Source: Acetobacter okinawensis
GTDB lineage: Bacteria > Pseudomonadota > Alphaproteobacteria > Acetobacterales > Acetobacteraceae
Reading direction: 5' to 3'
Length of the DNA: 64,000 bases
Assembly: GCF_002153655.1 (NCBI RefSeq)
Contig: NZ_JOPJ01000017.1
Location: 1-64,000, forward strand
Shown: positions 1 to 8,246 of the stretch, piece after piece
How positions within the stretch are numbered: the stretch's first letter is position 1
Layout of the letters: every line of letters starts with the position of its first letter
Translations under genes and position numbers: made by a program
The notes under the pieces: model-generated
What the model saw: the letters and a program-made list of their open reading frames with translations, nothing else
Database searches by the model: none
What the model was told of the DNA's origin: nothing

Positions 1-1
1 G

Positions 2-1096
2 GACGGCCCCAATGGCCCCTGCCTGCATGTGCGCGGCGCATGGACCGTACACAACGGCGGGGTCATGCCCTTTGGCGCGGCGGACATGCCGCCAGCCCCC
101 CACGCCACCAGCCTGAGCGTGGATACGGCAGGGATTACGGAGTGGGATTCGTCCTTCATTTCCTTTTTGTGGGAGGTCAAACAGGCGGCAGCAGGGGCTG
201 GGCTTGCGTTTGAGCAGGACGGCCTGCCCACGCCCGCCCAGCGCCTGCTGGCACTCCTCCCCCCCAAACCCGCCGCCCCCGCCCGCCACGACAGCCGCAA
301 ACAGACCCTGCTGGAAAAAACCGGCGACCTGACCCTGAACGCCCTGACCGAGACAGGGATCGTGACCACGCTGGCGACGGAAACCACGCGCGGGGCCATG
401 CACGCCCTGCACGGCAAAAGCCGGATGCGCACCAAGGACCTGATTACCGACCTGTGGAACGCAGGCCCCAATGCGCTGCTGATCGTGGGTGTGGTCAATT
501 TTCTGATCGGGGCCATTCTGGCGTTTGTGGGGCTGGTGGAACTGCGCCGCTTTGCCGCCGAAATTTATGTGACCAACCTTGTCGGCATTGCCTGCGCGCG
601 TGAGATTTCGGCCATTATGACCGCCATTATCATGGCCGGGCGCACGGGTGGGGCTTATGCTGCGCGCATTTCCACCATGCTGGGGAATGAGGAGATAGAC
701 GCGCTCAAGGTCTTTGGCATTCCCATTTCGGGCTATATCCTGCTGCCTGCCATTCTCTCGCTCTCACTCATGATGCCCCTGCTCTACCTGTATGGCACGC
801 TCATTGGCATTTTTGGCGGGTTTGTGGTGAGCATGAGCATGATGGACGTCTCCCCCATGGGGTACTGGATGTCCACCGTAAACGGGGTGGAGCTGCGCGA
901 GTTCGCCTTCGGGTTTGTCAAAGCCTTCTTTTTTGGCAGCTTTATCGCCCTTGCCGCCTGCCGCGTGGGGCTTATGGCCGGGCGCAGTGCCGCCGATGTG
1001 GGCATTGCCGCCACCCGTGCGGTGGTTATTGGCATTGTCGGCATTATCGCCATGGACGCCGTGTTCGCCGTTATGGCCAACGCGCTGGGAATCTGA
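2..1096 (+). CDS. mlaE: MlaE-type lipid ABC transporter permease with N-terminal STAS domain, 5' end cut by window edge
   Basis: Integral inner-membrane permease of an MCE-type lipid transporter (retrograde phospholipid or related lipid traffic between envelope membranes). The reading frame is open to the left edge, so the true start lies outside; a GTG at 29 is in frame but sits inside the STAS-like part. The first ~80 visible residues resemble the STAS domain that alphaproteobacterial MlaE proteins carry, followed by a linker and about five hydrophobic segments from residue ~150. The family motif with an ARE-x-SAIMTAIIMAGR core, followed by an EEIDALKV coupling-helix segment, is present near residues 190-230. 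It is followed after 3 bases by the ATPase, then the MCE and lipoprotein genes, which makes the assignment secure. Substrate is not visible from sequence. Confidence 0.9.
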   Translation, partial: DGPNGPCLHVRGAWTVHNGGVMPFGAADMPPAPHATSLSVDTAGITEWDSSFISFLWEVKQAAAGAGLAFEQDGLPTPAQRLLALLPPKPAAPARHDSRKQTLLEKTGDLTLNALTETGIVTTLATETTRGAMHALHGKSRMRTKDLITDLWNAGPNALLIVGVVNFLIGAILAFVGLVELRRFAAEIYVTNLVGIACAREISAIMTAIIMAGRTGGAYAARISTMLGNEEIDALKVFGIPISGYILLPAILSLSLMMPLLYLYGTLIGIFGGFVVSMSMMDVSPMGYWMSTVNGVELREFAFGFVKAFFFGSFIALAACRVGLMAGRSAADVGIAATRAVVIGIVGIIAMDAVFAVMANALGI

Positions 1097-1099
1097 GCA

Positions 1100-1894
1100 A
1101 TGCCGCAAAGCGATACCCTTATTTCCGTGCGGGATGTGGAACTGTCCTTTGGTCCCAAGATCATCCAGCAGAACGTGTCGTTCGACCTCAAACGTGGCTC
1201 CATTTTTGCGGTCATGGGCGGCTCGGGCTGCGGCAAGAGCACCCTGCTCAAAAGCATGATCGGGCTGCTCCCCCCCACCACCGGGCAGGTACTGGTGGGT
1301 GGGGAGGACTACTGGGCGCAGAACGAGCACCGGCGGACCCAGATCAACCACCGCTTTGGCGTTCTGTTCCAGTCCGGTGCGCTGTGGAGCTCCATGACCG
1401 TGGGCGAGAACGTGGCCCTGCCGCTGGAAATGTTCACCACCCAGCCGCCTGATGTGGTGCGCAAGCTGGTGGAGGTCAAACTCGGGCTTGTGGGTATGGA
1501 GCAGGCGATTGACCTGTACCCGTCCGAAATTTCGGGCGGGATGCGCAAGCGCGCGGGCCTTGCGCGGGCCATAGCCCTTGACCCCGACATTCTGTTTTTT
1601 GATGAACCCTCCGCCGGGCTGGACCCCATTACCTCCGCCCGGCTGGACGACCTGATCCTGACCCTGCGTGACGGCCTGGGGGCAACCATTGTAATTGTCA
1701 GCCATGAGTTGCCAAGCCTGTTTGCCATTGCTGACGATGGCATTTTTCTGGACGCGCGCACCCACCGGCCCATTGCTCACGGCGCCCCGCGCACCTTGCG
1801 CGACACCAGCAGCATTCCCGAAGTCATGGCATTCATGAACCGCTCCTCCACCATCCCCACGACAGACGAGACAAAGGCAGACCGGCATGTCTGA
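1100..1894 (+). CDS. mlaF: MlaF-type ABC transporter ATP-binding protein
   Basis: Cytoplasmic ATPase that powers the MlaE permease. The 264-residue protein has all nucleotide-binding motifs: Walker A GGSGCGKST (residues 40-48), a Q-loop around FQSGALW, the ABC signature read as EISGGMRKRAGLARA, Walker B DILFFDEPSAGLDP and the switch His in VSHE. The ISGG form of the signature and the RKRAGLARA extension are typical of the Mla/Mkl subgroup rather than of amino-acid importers. The start ATG lies 3 bases after the permease stop, and the stop overlaps the next start (1887), so translation is probably coupled. Confidence 0.93.
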   Translation: MPQSDTLISVRDVELSFGPKIIQQNVSFDLKRGSIFAVMGGSGCGKSTLLKSMIGLLPPTTGQVLVGGEDYWAQNEHRRTQINHRFGVLFQSGALWSSMTVGENVALPLEMFTTQPPDVVRKLVEVKLGLVGMEQAIDLYPSEISGGMRKRAGLARAIALDPDILFFDEPSAGLDPITSARLDDLILTLRDGLGATIVIVSHELPSLFAIADDGIFLDARTHRPIAHGAPRTLRDTSSIPEVMAFMNRSSTIPTTDETKADRHV

Positions 1895-2843
1895 GAGCAC
1901 AAACCGCAAAACCGTTATCGGGGCCTTCGTGCTGTTGGGCGGCTTTCTGGCTTTATTTATTGTTATGGCCTTTGGGCATATGAGCTTCCTCGCCCCCTCG
2001 CGCGAGGCGGTGGTGGTGTTCCAGAACTCCATTACCGGGCTGTCCATTGGCGCTCCGGTCAACTTCCGCGGGGTTAAGGTGGGCACAGTCAAAAGCATTA
2101 CCCTACGCTTTGACCCCGCCGACCACAAAGCCTACATTCCCGTTGTGCTCACGCTGGAGCCTGACCAGATTCACGTGGTCAAGGACGTACCGGGCGGGGA
2201 CAAGGTGAGTATTCAGGAACTCATCAGCATTGGCCTGCGCGCGGAGCTGAACCTGCTCAGCTTTGTTACGGGTCAGTCCAACATCGAACTGGACTTTGAC
2301 CGCGCAGTCCCCCCCGTGCTGCACCCGCGCATTACCGACCTGCCAGAAATTCCCGTGCGCATGTCGGCGGTGGAAAAACTCAAGGACTCGCTGGGGCAGA
2401 TCCCCATCAAGGAGATCAGCCACCATGCGGATGCGGCTCTGCTCTCCGTCACCCAGCTGAGCGAGAGCCTGAACCGTGACCTGCCGCCCCTGCTGCTGAG
2501 TGCAAAACAGACAGCCGACAGCTCGCACGCCACCATAGAAGCCGCAACCGCCGCCATAAAAACCCTACAGGACAAGCTGGACATCACCTTGGGCAAAATG
2601 GACCAGTTGATGGAGACGGGGAACACCCAGTTGAACGCGCGCGGCGCGGACCTGCACGCCACACTGGCCTCGGCCACCAAAACGCTGGATGCGTTGCAGA
2701 GCATCCTCTCCCCCCGCTCGCTTGACCGCGCCAATCTGGACGCGGCCCTGCGTGACATTGCCGCCACCGCTGCATCGCTGCGTGGCTTTTCCTCCGATAT
2801 TGAACGCAACCCGCAACTCCTGCTGATGGGACGCCGCCCATGA
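1887..2843 (+). CDS. mlaD: MCE/MlaD-domain periplasmic lipid-binding protein
   Basis: Membrane-anchored substrate-binding component of the MCE transporter. One N-terminal membrane segment (about residues 9-31) is followed by an MCE domain (about 40-120) with the characteristic GLSIGAPVNFRGVKVGTV stretch. A long C-terminal region rich in Ala, Thr, Leu and Asp follows, probably helical, as in MCE proteins that form a tunnel. Length is 318 residues, longer than the ~180-residue E. coli MlaD and closer to single-domain alphaproteobacterial MCE proteins. It overlaps the ATPase gene by 8 bases and the lipoprotein gene by 4. Confidence 0.9.
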   Translation: MSESTNRKTVIGAFVLLGGFLALFIVMAFGHMSFLAPSREAVVVFQNSITGLSIGAPVNFRGVKVGTVKSITLRFDPADHKAYIPVVLTLEPDQIHVVKDVPGGDKVSIQELISIGLRAELNLLSFVTGQSNIELDFDRAVPPVLHPRITDLPEIPVRMSAVEKLKDSLGQIPIKEISHHADAALLSVTQLSESLNRDLPPLLLSAKQTADSSHATIEAATAAIKTLQDKLDITLGKMDQLMETGNTQLNARGADLHATLASATKTLDALQSILSPRSLDRANLDAALRDIAATAASLRGFSSDIERNPQLLLMGRRP

Positions 2844-3436
2844 CCTGCGCGCCACGCCGCACCCTGCTGGCCATTATGGCCTGCGCCCCGCTCCTGACCC
2901 TTGCCGGGTGCGCCTCGCCCCCGCTGCGGCTGTACACGCTGGGTGTGCCCTCGGACGCCAACGTCAGCGAGCCGCACCTCTCCTCCCGCGCGGCCACCAT
3001 CGCCATCAGCCGCGTGATCCTGCCCGACTATCTGGACTCGCAGGACATCATCACCCGGCAGGGGGAGGAAATCCTGCGGAGTGCGCGCGCACGCTGGGCC
3101 ACGCGCCTGTCCATTGGTGTGACTGACCTGCTGACCAACGTGCTGTCCAACAAGCGCCCGTCCGAGCTGATTACCGACCAGCCGCTGGCCGATGTGGCCA
3201 CCATGCGTATACAGGTCGATATTTCGCGCTTTGATGTGGATACAAACGGCGTAGGCACGCTGGACGCCACATGGGCCGTGCTCCCGCGTGACCCCAACCT
3301 GCCGCTTACGCGTGAGCGCGTACACCTTGTGGCGACAGGGAATGTTGGTTCCGCCGCCGATGTGGCGGCACTCATGCGCGGGCTGGTCATCCGTCTGGCC
3401 GAGCGGGTGAACACGACCATTCCCGCAGGGCAGTAA
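2840..3436 (+). CDS. ABC-type transport auxiliary lipoprotein (PqiC/DUF330-like)
   Basis: Outer-membrane or periplasmic lipoprotein that accompanies MCE transporters. It has a signal peptide and lipobox LAGC with the acylated Cys at residue 24. The mature part begins with a PPLRLYTLGVPS-type segment that resembles the ABC_trans_aux/PqiC family (a LYTL motif shortly after the lipid Cys). Length is 198 residues, as expected. The start overlaps the MCE gene stop by 4 bases (ATGA), so it is the last gene of the mla-type operon. The partner in the outer membrane is not identifiable here. Confidence 0.85.
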   Translation: MTCAPRRTLLAIMACAPLLTLAGCASPPLRLYTLGVPSDANVSEPHLSSRAATIAISRVILPDYLDSQDIITRQGEEILRSARARWATRLSIGVTDLLTNVLSNKRPSELITDQPLADVATMRIQVDISRFDVDTNGVGTLDATWAVLPRDPNLPLTRERVHLVATGNVGSAADVAALMRGLVIRLAERVNTTIPAGQ

Positions 3437-3471
3437 GGGGAGCCACAACCCTGATAAGGGAGGCTGCTGCA

Positions 3472-3544
3472 CACCGGGGACTGACCCACATCGGGTTCCT
3501 CCCCCCCGGTGATGGAGATACAACCCGTCTCCCATATGCGGGAG
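3472..3544. terminator. hairpin-rich tail behind the mla-type operon
   Basis: After the lipoprotein stop there are nested inverted repeats. CACCGGGG (3472-3479) pairs with CCCCGGTG (3504-3511) and encloses ACCC/GGGT; a second small stem is CTCCC (3529-3533) with GGGAG (3540-3544). There is no T tract, so a function as a factor-independent terminator is uncertain. Confidence 0.3.
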
Positions 3545-3603
3545 TGCAAAAGCATGTGTCTGGCTGTGCAGGAATACCCCGCACCCGAATTGTCTTATGG
3601 AAA

Positions 3604-3629
3604 GATCATCTGGCACAAACCAGATGATC
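3604..3629. terminator. perfect 10-bp inverted repeat between convergent operons
   Basis: GATCATCTGG (3604-3613), a six-base loop, and CCAGATGATC (3620-3629) form a perfect stem between the stops of the convergent mla-type operon and the sugar operon. The position suggests a bidirectional terminator, although neither strand has a long T run directly behind it. Confidence 0.5.
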
Positions 3630-3634
3630 AGCCA

Positions 3635-4174
3635 TCAGAATTCACTCTTAAAATCCGCAAAAGCCTGAAACTCCTGATCCCGCTGTGATACAAGCGGAAA
3701 CTGATCAGGCCAGTCTATGCCAGCGCTATGCCATAAAATACCATCATCATACTCTGGATTGTAAACAGAGCTGACTGAGTACAACAACTCAGCCTGATCA
3801 CTCAGAGTATAAAAACCATGAGCGCAACCAGAAGGGACAAAAACCTGCATGCGCGCCTCCCCATTCAGGCGCAAGCAGCAATGCTGCCCATACGTTGGGG
3901 ACTGACGCCGCAGGTCTAACACCACATCCAGCACCTCGCCCGACAGGCAGGTGACCAGTTTGTCGTGGTCGTGAGGCGGTTTCTGAAAATGCAAGCCGCG
4001 CAGGACACCCTTGTGCGAGCTTGTAACATACTGTTCTACAACCGGCCTGTTCATTCCCATCTGGGCAAAACAGTCGGCATGATACAGCTTTGTAAAGCTC
4101 CCCCGCTCATCCTTACGCACGATGGGTAGAAGCATAAAAACGCCAGACAGGGCCGTTGGAACCTGATCAAACAT
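3635..4174 (-). CDS. dTDP-4-dehydrorhamnose 3,5-epimerase-family protein (possible AscE-type CDP-hexulose epimerase)
   Basis: RmlC-like cupin epimerase of 179 residues. It shows the family landmarks: an ERGSFTKLY start region, the RGLHFQKPPH segment that carries the catalytic His, and a C-terminal YNPEYDDGILWHSAGIDWP block equivalent to the RmlC region with the active-site Tyr. True RmlC works on dTDP sugars, but every neighbour here belongs to a CDP-sugar route. A C5 epimerase of the CDP-ascarylose type (AscE) is therefore the better inference; sequence alone does not fix the nucleotide. Start ATG overlaps the previous stop as TAATG. It is the last gene of the minus-strand sugar operon. Confidence 0.75.
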   Translation of the reverse strand: MFDQVPTALSGVFMLLPIVRKDERGSFTKLYHADCFAQMGMNRPVVEQYVTSSHKGVLRGLHFQKPPHDHDKLVTCLSGEVLDVVLDLRRQSPTYGQHCCLRLNGEARMQVFVPSGCAHGFYTLSDQAELLYSVSSVYNPEYDDGILWHSAGIDWPDQFPLVSQRDQEFQAFADFKSEF

Positions 4175-5040
4175 TATGACAACAAACCTTTTATGCCATC
4201 CTCAAGGTCTACCATGGGGGTCCAGCCGGGCAAAGGAACGCCCCCTTGCCATGGCAACATGATTTCCCCCACACGGTAAGGGCGTCCACCCCACTCAATC
4301 ATAAGTTTGCAGCCCGTTGCCTGCGCAACCTTCTGCGCCAGATTTTTCAGGCTGATTAAACGGCCAGAGGTAATACTGAACGTACCCGTCACACCATTTT
4401 GCAACAAACGGGCCGCCTGTATAAAACCCTCACTCACATCATCCACATGGACCAGATCCAGACATTGTTCGCCGGGCGACATCTCCAGCTTCTGGCCGGA
4501 CAACGCTGTGCTGATAAGAAGAGACAGGACTTTTCCACGCAGGTCAGACGGACCATAGGTGTCACACAGCGTCAGGGTCGTCGCCTGAAACTGGTAGGCC
4601 GTCTGATAAAAACGCAAAATCTGATCAAAAGCCTGCTTTGTCGCTGCGTAAAAAGATGTGGCTTCGTTGGCCAGAGGACCAACATGAACCCATGCCGTGC
4701 TGGTATTGATAAACCTGCTACACCCCGCCGCGCGCATGGCCTCCAGCAGCAGAGAGGGGAATTCAATATTGCTCCGTACCAGCGCAGGTATGTCGTCCAT
4801 ATCATGCCGGGCCAAAAAATGTGTGGCCAGATGGAACACAATATCAGGGTTACTCTGTTTGAGCAGATCACATAACGAACCGGAGTGACCATCCCATACC
4901 CGTGGTGTCACAGCCGGATCAAGGCGATTGCAGTCAGATGTTGGCCGCACCAGCGCATCAACCTCCCACCCCAGCGCAACAAGCTTGCGCTGCAGGTGGT
5001 AGCCAATAAAACCTGTGGCACCTGTCAGGAGAATTTTCAT
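4174..5040 (-). CDS. NAD(P)-dependent SDR epimerase/reductase of a CDP-deoxysugar pathway
   Basis: Extended short-chain dehydrogenase of 288 residues. The N-terminus has the Rossmann signature GATGFIGYHL, and the catalytic YxxxK motif is visible as YAATK around residue 140, with Ser/Thr in the preceding INTSTAW strand. The family contains 4-ketoreductases and epimerases such as RfbJ (abequose), RfbS (paratose) and AscF (ascarylose). By position it should perform the final 4-keto reduction of the CDP-3,6-dideoxyhexose; which epimer it makes cannot be read from sequence. The ATG at 5040 is preferred over upstream in-frame codons because it overlaps the dehydratase stop as ATGA. Confidence 0.8.
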   Translation of the reverse strand: MKILLTGATGFIGYHLQRKLVALGWEVDALVRPTSDCNRLDPAVTPRVWDGHSGSLCDLLKQSNPDIVFHLATHFLARHDMDDIPALVRSNIEFPSLLLEAMRAAGCSRFINTSTAWVHVGPLANEATSFYAATKQAFDQILRFYQTAYQFQATTLTLCDTYGPSDLRGKVLSLLISTALSGQKLEMSPGEQCLDLVHVDDVSEGFIQAARLLQNGVTGTFSITSGRLISLKNLAQKVAQATGCKLMIEWGGRPYRVGEIMLPWQGGVPLPGWTPMVDLEDGIKGLLS

Positions 5041-6134
5041 GCCGGTTCGGAACACGCTATGTTGGCTCTGGCAAAAACCGCCCGATCCTTACGCATGAAC
5101 TGAACTGCGTCTTCGGTCGTCGTGGCTGCGCGCCAGGCGACTGTTGCGTTCAGGGCCTGCTCCAGCAAACCGGATGGGCGCCAACCAACAAGGCGGGCAA
5201 TCTGCGAGGAGTCCAGATGCAGCAGGCCCGCTTCATGCAGCATGACGGCGGGCGCCCGCACCTCCCACCGTGCGCCATGCCCCCAAGCCTGTGCGAGCAT
5301 TTTTACAATCTGCTCCACAGACACAATATCTTCCACGCGTGGGCCAACATTCCATGCTCTTGCATATAATGCCCCCTCCTCAAGCATGGCCCGCACAATC
5401 ATAAGATAGGCGGCAAGCGGCTCTGCCACATGCTGCCATGGCCGCTCGGCAAGGGGGGAGCGTATAATAAGCGTCTCTCCTGCCGAAAAAGCCTTTATGG
5501 CATCTGGCAGTAACCGGTCTTCACTCCAGTCCCCCCCCCCGAACACATTACCCGCCCGGGCCGAGGCAACCAGTGGTCCATGAGCATAAGAGTTACGCCA
5601 TGCATTGGTTACAATTTCTGTGCAGGCTTTACTGGCACTGTATGGGTCATGCCCGCCAAGGGCATCGTTCTCGCGGTAGCCATATGACCATTCACGATTG
5701 TCATAGCATTTATCGGACGAGATAATGAGCACGGCCTTAACGCTTGCCTGCTGCCGTGCGGCCTCCAATATGTTTGCCGTTCCCATGACATTGGTGGAAA
5801 ATGTTTCCAACGGCTGCTGGTAAGAGCGACGCACCAGTGGCTGTGCCGCCAGATGGATCACCACCTCTGGGGCGGAAGACGCCAGAGCACGCTGGACATC
5901 TTCCAGATGACGGATATCGCCAATAGTATGACGACAAACCTTGTCCAACTGCGCCAACCCGAACAAATTGGGCTGTGTGTCCGGCGCAAGGGCATAACCG
6001 GTGACCTGAGCCCCCAAATCGGCCAGCCATTGCGTCAGCCAGCTCCCTTTAAAGCCCGTATGCCCGGTCACAAAAACCTTGCGCCCGGACCAGAACCGTT
6101 TGTCTACGGCAAAACGGCTTACCATATCTTCCAT
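5037..6134 (-). CDS. rfbG: CDP-glucose 4,6-dehydratase
   Basis: Converts CDP-D-glucose to CDP-4-keto-6-deoxyglucose with a bound NAD. The N-terminus carries the RfbG-type variant of the Rossmann motif, VFVTGHTGFKGSWL, which separates CDP-glucose dehydratases from the dTDP (RmlB) group. The catalytic Tyr/Lys are in YSASK, and ISSDKCYDN is the usual RfbG block. Length 365 is standard. The chosen ATG at 6134 has AGGTGG seven bases upstream; a GTG at 6155 and an ATG at 6125 are alternatives. It overlaps the cytidylyltransferase gene, consistent with one operon. Confidence 0.93.
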   Translation of the reverse strand: MEDMVSRFAVDKRFWSGRKVFVTGHTGFKGSWLTQWLADLGAQVTGYALAPDTQPNLFGLAQLDKVCRHTIGDIRHLEDVQRALASSAPEVVIHLAAQPLVRRSYQQPLETFSTNVMGTANILEAARQQASVKAVLIISSDKCYDNREWSYGYRENDALGGHDPYSASKACTEIVTNAWRNSYAHGPLVASARAGNVFGGGDWSEDRLLPDAIKAFSAGETLIIRSPLAERPWQHVAEPLAAYLMIVRAMLEEGALYARAWNVGPRVEDIVSVEQIVKMLAQAWGHGARWEVRAPAVMLHEAGLLHLDSSQIARLVGWRPSGLLEQALNATVAWRAATTTEDAVQFMRKDRAVFARANIACSEPA

Positions 6135-6886
6135 GGTGCCACCTGACGGTTCCACAAATCTTCCAGCAGACGTTTGTCACGCAGGGTATCCATTGGCTGC
6201 CAGAAACCAGAATGATGGAAGGCCTCCAGCTGGCCATCTCTGGCAAGATGCTCCATGGGCCCCTTCTCCCACAGCACATCATCTCCCTCGATATAATCAA
6301 GCACTGAGGGATCAAGCACAAAAAAACCGCCATTAACCAGATTTTTTGTATTGTCGGTTTTTTCAGAAAATCTTTTTACCGCGTTACCCTCAACTTCCAT
6401 AAGGCCAAAGCGCCCGGGAGGCACAACACAGGTAACCGTGGCCTTTTTTTTATGTTCTTTGTGAAAATCAATGGATTTGCGGATATCGACATTTCCCACA
6501 CCATCACCGTAGGTCATGCAAAACGGACCATCCTGTAAAAGATGGCCAACCCGCTTGAGCCGCCCACCCGTTTGGGTGTTCAACCCCGTATCGATCAGCG
6601 TAATGCGCCATGGCTCGACATCCCCCCTTTGGTACTCGATTGTACCATTGGAGAGATCAACCACCATGTCGCTCATATGCCTGAAGTAATTGGCATAAAA
6701 TTCCTTAATAAGGTGCCCTTTATATCCAAGACAGACCACAAAGTCATTCAGGCCATAGGCACTGTATATCTTCATGATATGCCACAGGATCGGACGCCCA
6801 CCGATCTGAACCATCGGTTTGGGAATGCTGTCGGTTTCTTCACTCAGGCGCGAACCAAACCCACCTGCAAGTATGACTGTTTTCAT
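6119..6886 (-). CDS. rfbF: glucose-1-phosphate cytidylyltransferase
   Basis: Makes CDP-glucose from CTP and glucose-1-phosphate, the entry step of CDP-deoxysugar synthesis. The nucleotidyltransferase signature [20 protein letters not shown] is at residues 6-25, and the [13 protein letters not shown] segment that follows is specific to the RfbF/AscA/DdhA type. Length 255 matches the family. It begins inside the 3' end of rfbH (ATGA overlap at 6883-6886), showing tight coupling. Confidence 0.95.
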   Translation of the reverse strand: MKTVILAGGFGSRLSEETDSIPKPMVQIGGRPILWHIMKIYSAYGLNDFVVCLGYKGHLIKEFYANYFRHMSDMVVDLSNGTIEYQRGDVEPWRITLIDTGLNTQTGGRLKRVGHLLQDGPFCMTYGDGVGNVDIRKSIDFHKEHKKKATVTCVVPPGRFGLMEVEGNAVKRFSEKTDNTKNLVNGGFFVLDPSVLDYIEGDDVLWEKGPMEHLARDGQLEAFHHSGFWQPMDTLRDKRLLEDLWNRQVAPWKIW

Positions 6887-8199
6887 CGCAATTCCCTACG
6901 CGTCACTTCAAGCAAGGCTTCAACCATGTATTCGCGCTCCTGTGCCCCAATACCTGGCCACACGCCAATCCAGAAGCTGTCCTTCATAATTTTATCTGTC
7001 CGCTCCAAGGAGCCGGAAACACGATAATCCACTCTTTGAAAAGCAGGTTGTCTGGTCAGATTACCTGCAAACAGCAGGCGGGTTCCAACCTTGCGCTCTT
7101 CCAGTCCTTTTGTCACCGCACGGCGGTCCAGACTGACACCATCACGTATGGTCAGCAAAAACCCGAACCAGCTTGGGTCCGAACCGGGCGTTGCCTCTGG
7201 CAGAATGTAATAATCCTCCAGACCGGCGGCTTTGATCATCTGTGTTAATGCGGCAAAGTTTTCGCGCCGTTTTTGCACAAAGCCGTCAACCTTACGCAAC
7301 TGGCTAACACCCAGCGCAGCCTGCATGTCCGTCACTTTCATATTGTAGCCAATATGAGAGTAAATATATTTGTGGTCATACCCGACCGGCAACTCGCCCA
7401 TTTTCCAGTCGAACCGCTTATGGCAGCTATCGGACACACCGGGGGGGCACCAGCAATCCCGCCCCCAGTCACGAAAAGATTCAACAAGAGTGGCCAAAGA
7501 TTTACGGTTGGTAAGAACCGCGCCACCTTCGCCCGTGGTAATATGGTGGGCCGGATAAAAAGACAGTGTCGCCAGATCCCCCCATTGCCCCACACCTTTG
7601 CCATTAAATGTGCTGCCCAGCGCATCGCAGCAGTCTTCTATCAGGTAAAGGTTATGCGTGCGGCAAAAATCACTGACCACCTGCAGGTTAAACGGGTTGC
7701 CCAAGGTATGGGCCACCATAATGGCGCGGGTTTTGGGCGTAAGCGCCGCCTCCAGTAAAGACACATCAATATTGGCTGTTGGCAGGTCCACATCCACAAA
7801 AACCGGCACACAGCCATTTTGCACAATGGGCGTGACCGTGGTGGGAAAGCCAGCCGCAACCGTAATCACCTCATCACCGGGCTGGATACGCCGCTCCTGC
7901 AACTTCCATGACGTTAAAGATGAAAACGCCAGAAGATTTGAGGCCGACCCGGAAACAGTGAGTCTGGCATGTTTAATACCTGTTTTAAGGGCCAGCTCTT
8001 TTTCAAATTCCGTACCATAACGCCCGGTTGTCAGCCACATATCCAAAGAGGCATCGACCAAAGACCGCAAATCGTCAGAGTCCACAACCTTGCCGCTACA
8101 CGGGATGAATGTCTCCCCCGGAACAAACGCCTTGGTCTGGGTAGAGTCATAATAAGCGGCGGCAACATCCAAAACATCGTCACGAGTATAAACAACCAT
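6883..8199 (-). CDS. rfbH: CDP-4-dehydro-6-deoxyglucose 3-dehydrase (E1, RfbH/AscC/DdhC type)
   Basis: PMP-dependent iron-sulfur dehydrase that removes the C3 hydroxyl of CDP-4-keto-6-deoxyglucose. Two diagnostic features are visible. The aminotransferase-type active-site Lys is replaced by His in [14 protein letters not shown]. The Cys pattern C-X57-C-X1-C-X7-C for the [2Fe-2S] cluster is exact, running from the second Cys of DCCDALGS to [11 protein letters not shown]. Length is 438 residues. The start at 8199 (ATG) has GAGG five bases upstream and is preferred to the TTG at 8202. The reductase partner E3 (AscD/DdhD) is not in the window. First gene of the sugar-nucleotide block. Confidence 0.95.
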   Translation of the reverse strand: MVVYTRDDVLDVAAAYYDSTQTKAFVPGETFIPCSGKVVDSDDLRSLVDASLDMWLTTGRYGTEFEKELALKTGIKHARLTVSGSASNLLAFSSLTSWKLQERRIQPGDEVITVAAGFPTTVTPIVQNGCVPVFVDVDLPTANIDVSLLEAALTPKTRAIMVAHTLGNPFNLQVVSDFCRTHNLYLIEDCCDALGSTFNGKGVGQWGDLATLSFYPAHHITTGEGGAVLTNRKSLATLVESFRDWGRDCWCPPGVSDSCHKRFDWKMGELPVGYDHKYIYSHIGYNMKVTDMQAALGVSQLRKVDGFVQKRRENFAALTQMIKAAGLEDYYILPEATPGSDPSWFGFLLTIRDGVSLDRRAVTKGLEERKVGTRLLFAGNLTRQPAFQRVDYRVSGSLERTDKIMKDSFWIGVWPGIGAQEREYMVEALLEVTRRELR

Positions 8200-8246
8200 C
8201 AAAACCTCACGCCTGAAAAAAACTGGTTAAATCGCGCGCTCCCCAC

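Noticed and set aside
764-2128. Long minus-strand frame opposite mlaE, mlaF and mlaD
   Set aside because: Lies antisense across three real genes; shadow composition.
3437-3600. Riboswitch-like folded RNA behind the mla-type operon
   Set aside because: Hairpins are present but no conserved riboswitch core was recognised, and the region is downstream of both convergent operons.
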